A stretch of DNA of 64,000 bases from Bathynomus jamesi (taxonomy: Eukaryota > Arthropoda > Malacostraca > Isopoda > Cirolanidae), in the NCBI GenBank assembly GCA_023014485.1, contig JAJOZX010005517.1:1-64000 (forward strand), read 5' to 3'. Positions 63,672 through 64,000 of this stretch are shown here, piece after piece. How positions within the stretch are numbered: the first letter of the stretch is position 1; every line of letters starts with the position of its first letter. The position numbers and the translations under genes were made by a program. The notes under the pieces were generated by a model. It worked only from the letters and a program-made list of their open reading frames with translations, was not told where the DNA came from and did no database searches.

Positions 63672-64000
63672 GATTCGTTTTGACGAGAGTGTGAAACTTC
63701 ATGTATTCCGATTGGCTGAAGTTTGTCTGACGCTAACTAAAGGACATATCTAGTTGATTCTCATGTGGGTGTGAATTTTGGGACCTTCTTATTGGTTCAT
63801 ATTTGGGTGTGGCTAAACTTTCGATATTCTAATTGGCTCACATATATTTATTAATTTTAAAGCTTTTTCAATGCTCCCCATCTGTCTCTGGCTGTATCCA
63901 ATACATTCGGATTCGTTTTGACGAGAGTGTGAAACTTCATGTATTCCGATTGACTGATGTTTGTCTGACGCTAACTAAAGGACATATCTAATTGATTCTC
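63672..64000 (+). repeat. Tandem B-B pair, cut by the window end
   Basis: Units at 63672 and 63910 reproduce 57559-57880. The second unit is cut off at the end of the window. Confidence 0.85.

Larger units (their letters stand above)
1..64000. repeat. Satellite DNA array, A/B dimer of about 554 bp built on a 38 bp module
   Basis: The same two unit types alternate from first to last base, always in the same orientation. Unit B is about 238 bp and unit A about 316 bp; both begin at GATTCGTTTTGAC and end at TACATTCG. Over their first 147 bp the two consensus units differ at about 16 positions, while copies of the same type differ at only a few, so the dimer rather than the single unit has been homogenised. 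A hand-built B consensus has T 99, A 55, G 47, C 37, which is 35% GC and strongly T-rich on this strand. No gene, RNA gene, mobile element or unique spacer interrupts the array. This is typical of eukaryotic heterochromatic satellite; the organism and a centromeric role cannot be read from the sequence alone. Confidence 0.97.
60873..64000 (+). repeat. Array block: second copy of 52.5-54.9 kb, then of 57.2 kb
   Basis: Units near 60873, 61214, 61449, 61940, 62256, 62494 (A/B chimera), 62807 and 63123 match 52522-54776 at offsets of 8344-8351 bp. From 63360 the sequence instead resembles 57247-57880 at about 6113 bp offset, with shared CTGCATCCAATACATCC, ATCTAGTTGATT, GGCTCACATATATTTATT and CCGATTGACTG. 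The window ends inside a B unit begun near 63910, so the array continues beyond it. Confidence 0.87.

Noticed and set aside
1..64000. Telomere repeat, ribosomal DNA, tRNA or retroelement origin of the array
   Set aside because: No telomere-type short repeats, rRNA-like blocks, tRNA A and B boxes in correct spacing, long terminal repeats, poly(A) tails or target-site duplications were seen.
1..64000. Prokaryotic or phage origin
   Set aside because: 64 kb with no coding sequence and nested satellite structure is not compatible with a bacterial or phage chromosome.

Overview
The whole 64 kb window is one uninterrupted tandem satellite array in a single orientation. I see no gene, RNA gene, transposon, inversion or unique-sequence island on either strand. 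Long, AT-rich (about 35% GC in the unit consensus I assembled by eye), gene-free satellite with higher-order structure points to a eukaryotic genome, probably centromeric, pericentromeric or other heterochromatin. The sequence does not identify the taxon or the chromosomal location.

The array has several nested levels. (1) An ancestral module of about 38 bp begins ATTGG or ATTGA and carries GGGTGTG near its position 15. (2) Modules plus a shared anchor of about 90 bp form two related unit types: B, about 238 bp, and A, about 316 bp. A equals B plus two extra modules and a 5 bp insertion. (3) A and B alternate as a dimer of about 554 bp. The dimer grows to about 592 or 630 bp when one module in A is present in two or three perfect or near-perfect tandem copies. 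I count 112 A-type units including partial and chimeric ones. (4) A subtypes recur in order. The subtype 'A1' (GTCAAAC and GTCACATGG variants, usually two or three 38-mers) returns about every 1.14, 1.7 or 3.4 kb, that is every 2, 3 or 6 dimers. (5) Multi-kilobase blocks are themselves duplicated: 3.97 kb in direct tandem (45.15-49.14 and 49.14-53.10 kb), 4.16 kb at 6.16 kb offset (20.5 and 26.7 kb, with a partial third copy at 35.2 kb), about 2.9 kb at 6.24-6.27 kb offset (30.8 and 37.1 kb), and about 2.45 kb at 8.35 kb offset (52.5 and 60.9 kb).

Layout: 1-7.1 kb, A1/A2/A3 dimers; 7.1-20.5 kb, dimers with triple 38-mer cassettes; 20.5-30.8 kb, the 6.16 kb block duplication; 30.8-34.0 and 37.1-41.4 kb, a related pair of blocks; 34.0-34.8 and 41.4-42.3 kb, two copies of a degenerate rearranged block; 42.3-45.2 kb, ordinary dimers; 45.2-53.1 kb, the tandem 3.97 kb pair; 53.1-64 kb, a mosaic of further block duplications.

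The most informative structures are the recurrent chimeric units, which look like out-of-register crossovers between 38 bp modules; the shared odd junctions that mark common descent of distant blocks; and an exact NF-Y/CCAAT-box consensus in most A units. Short open reading frames in the window are by-products of the repeat. Unit coordinates were read by eye and may be off by a few bases.
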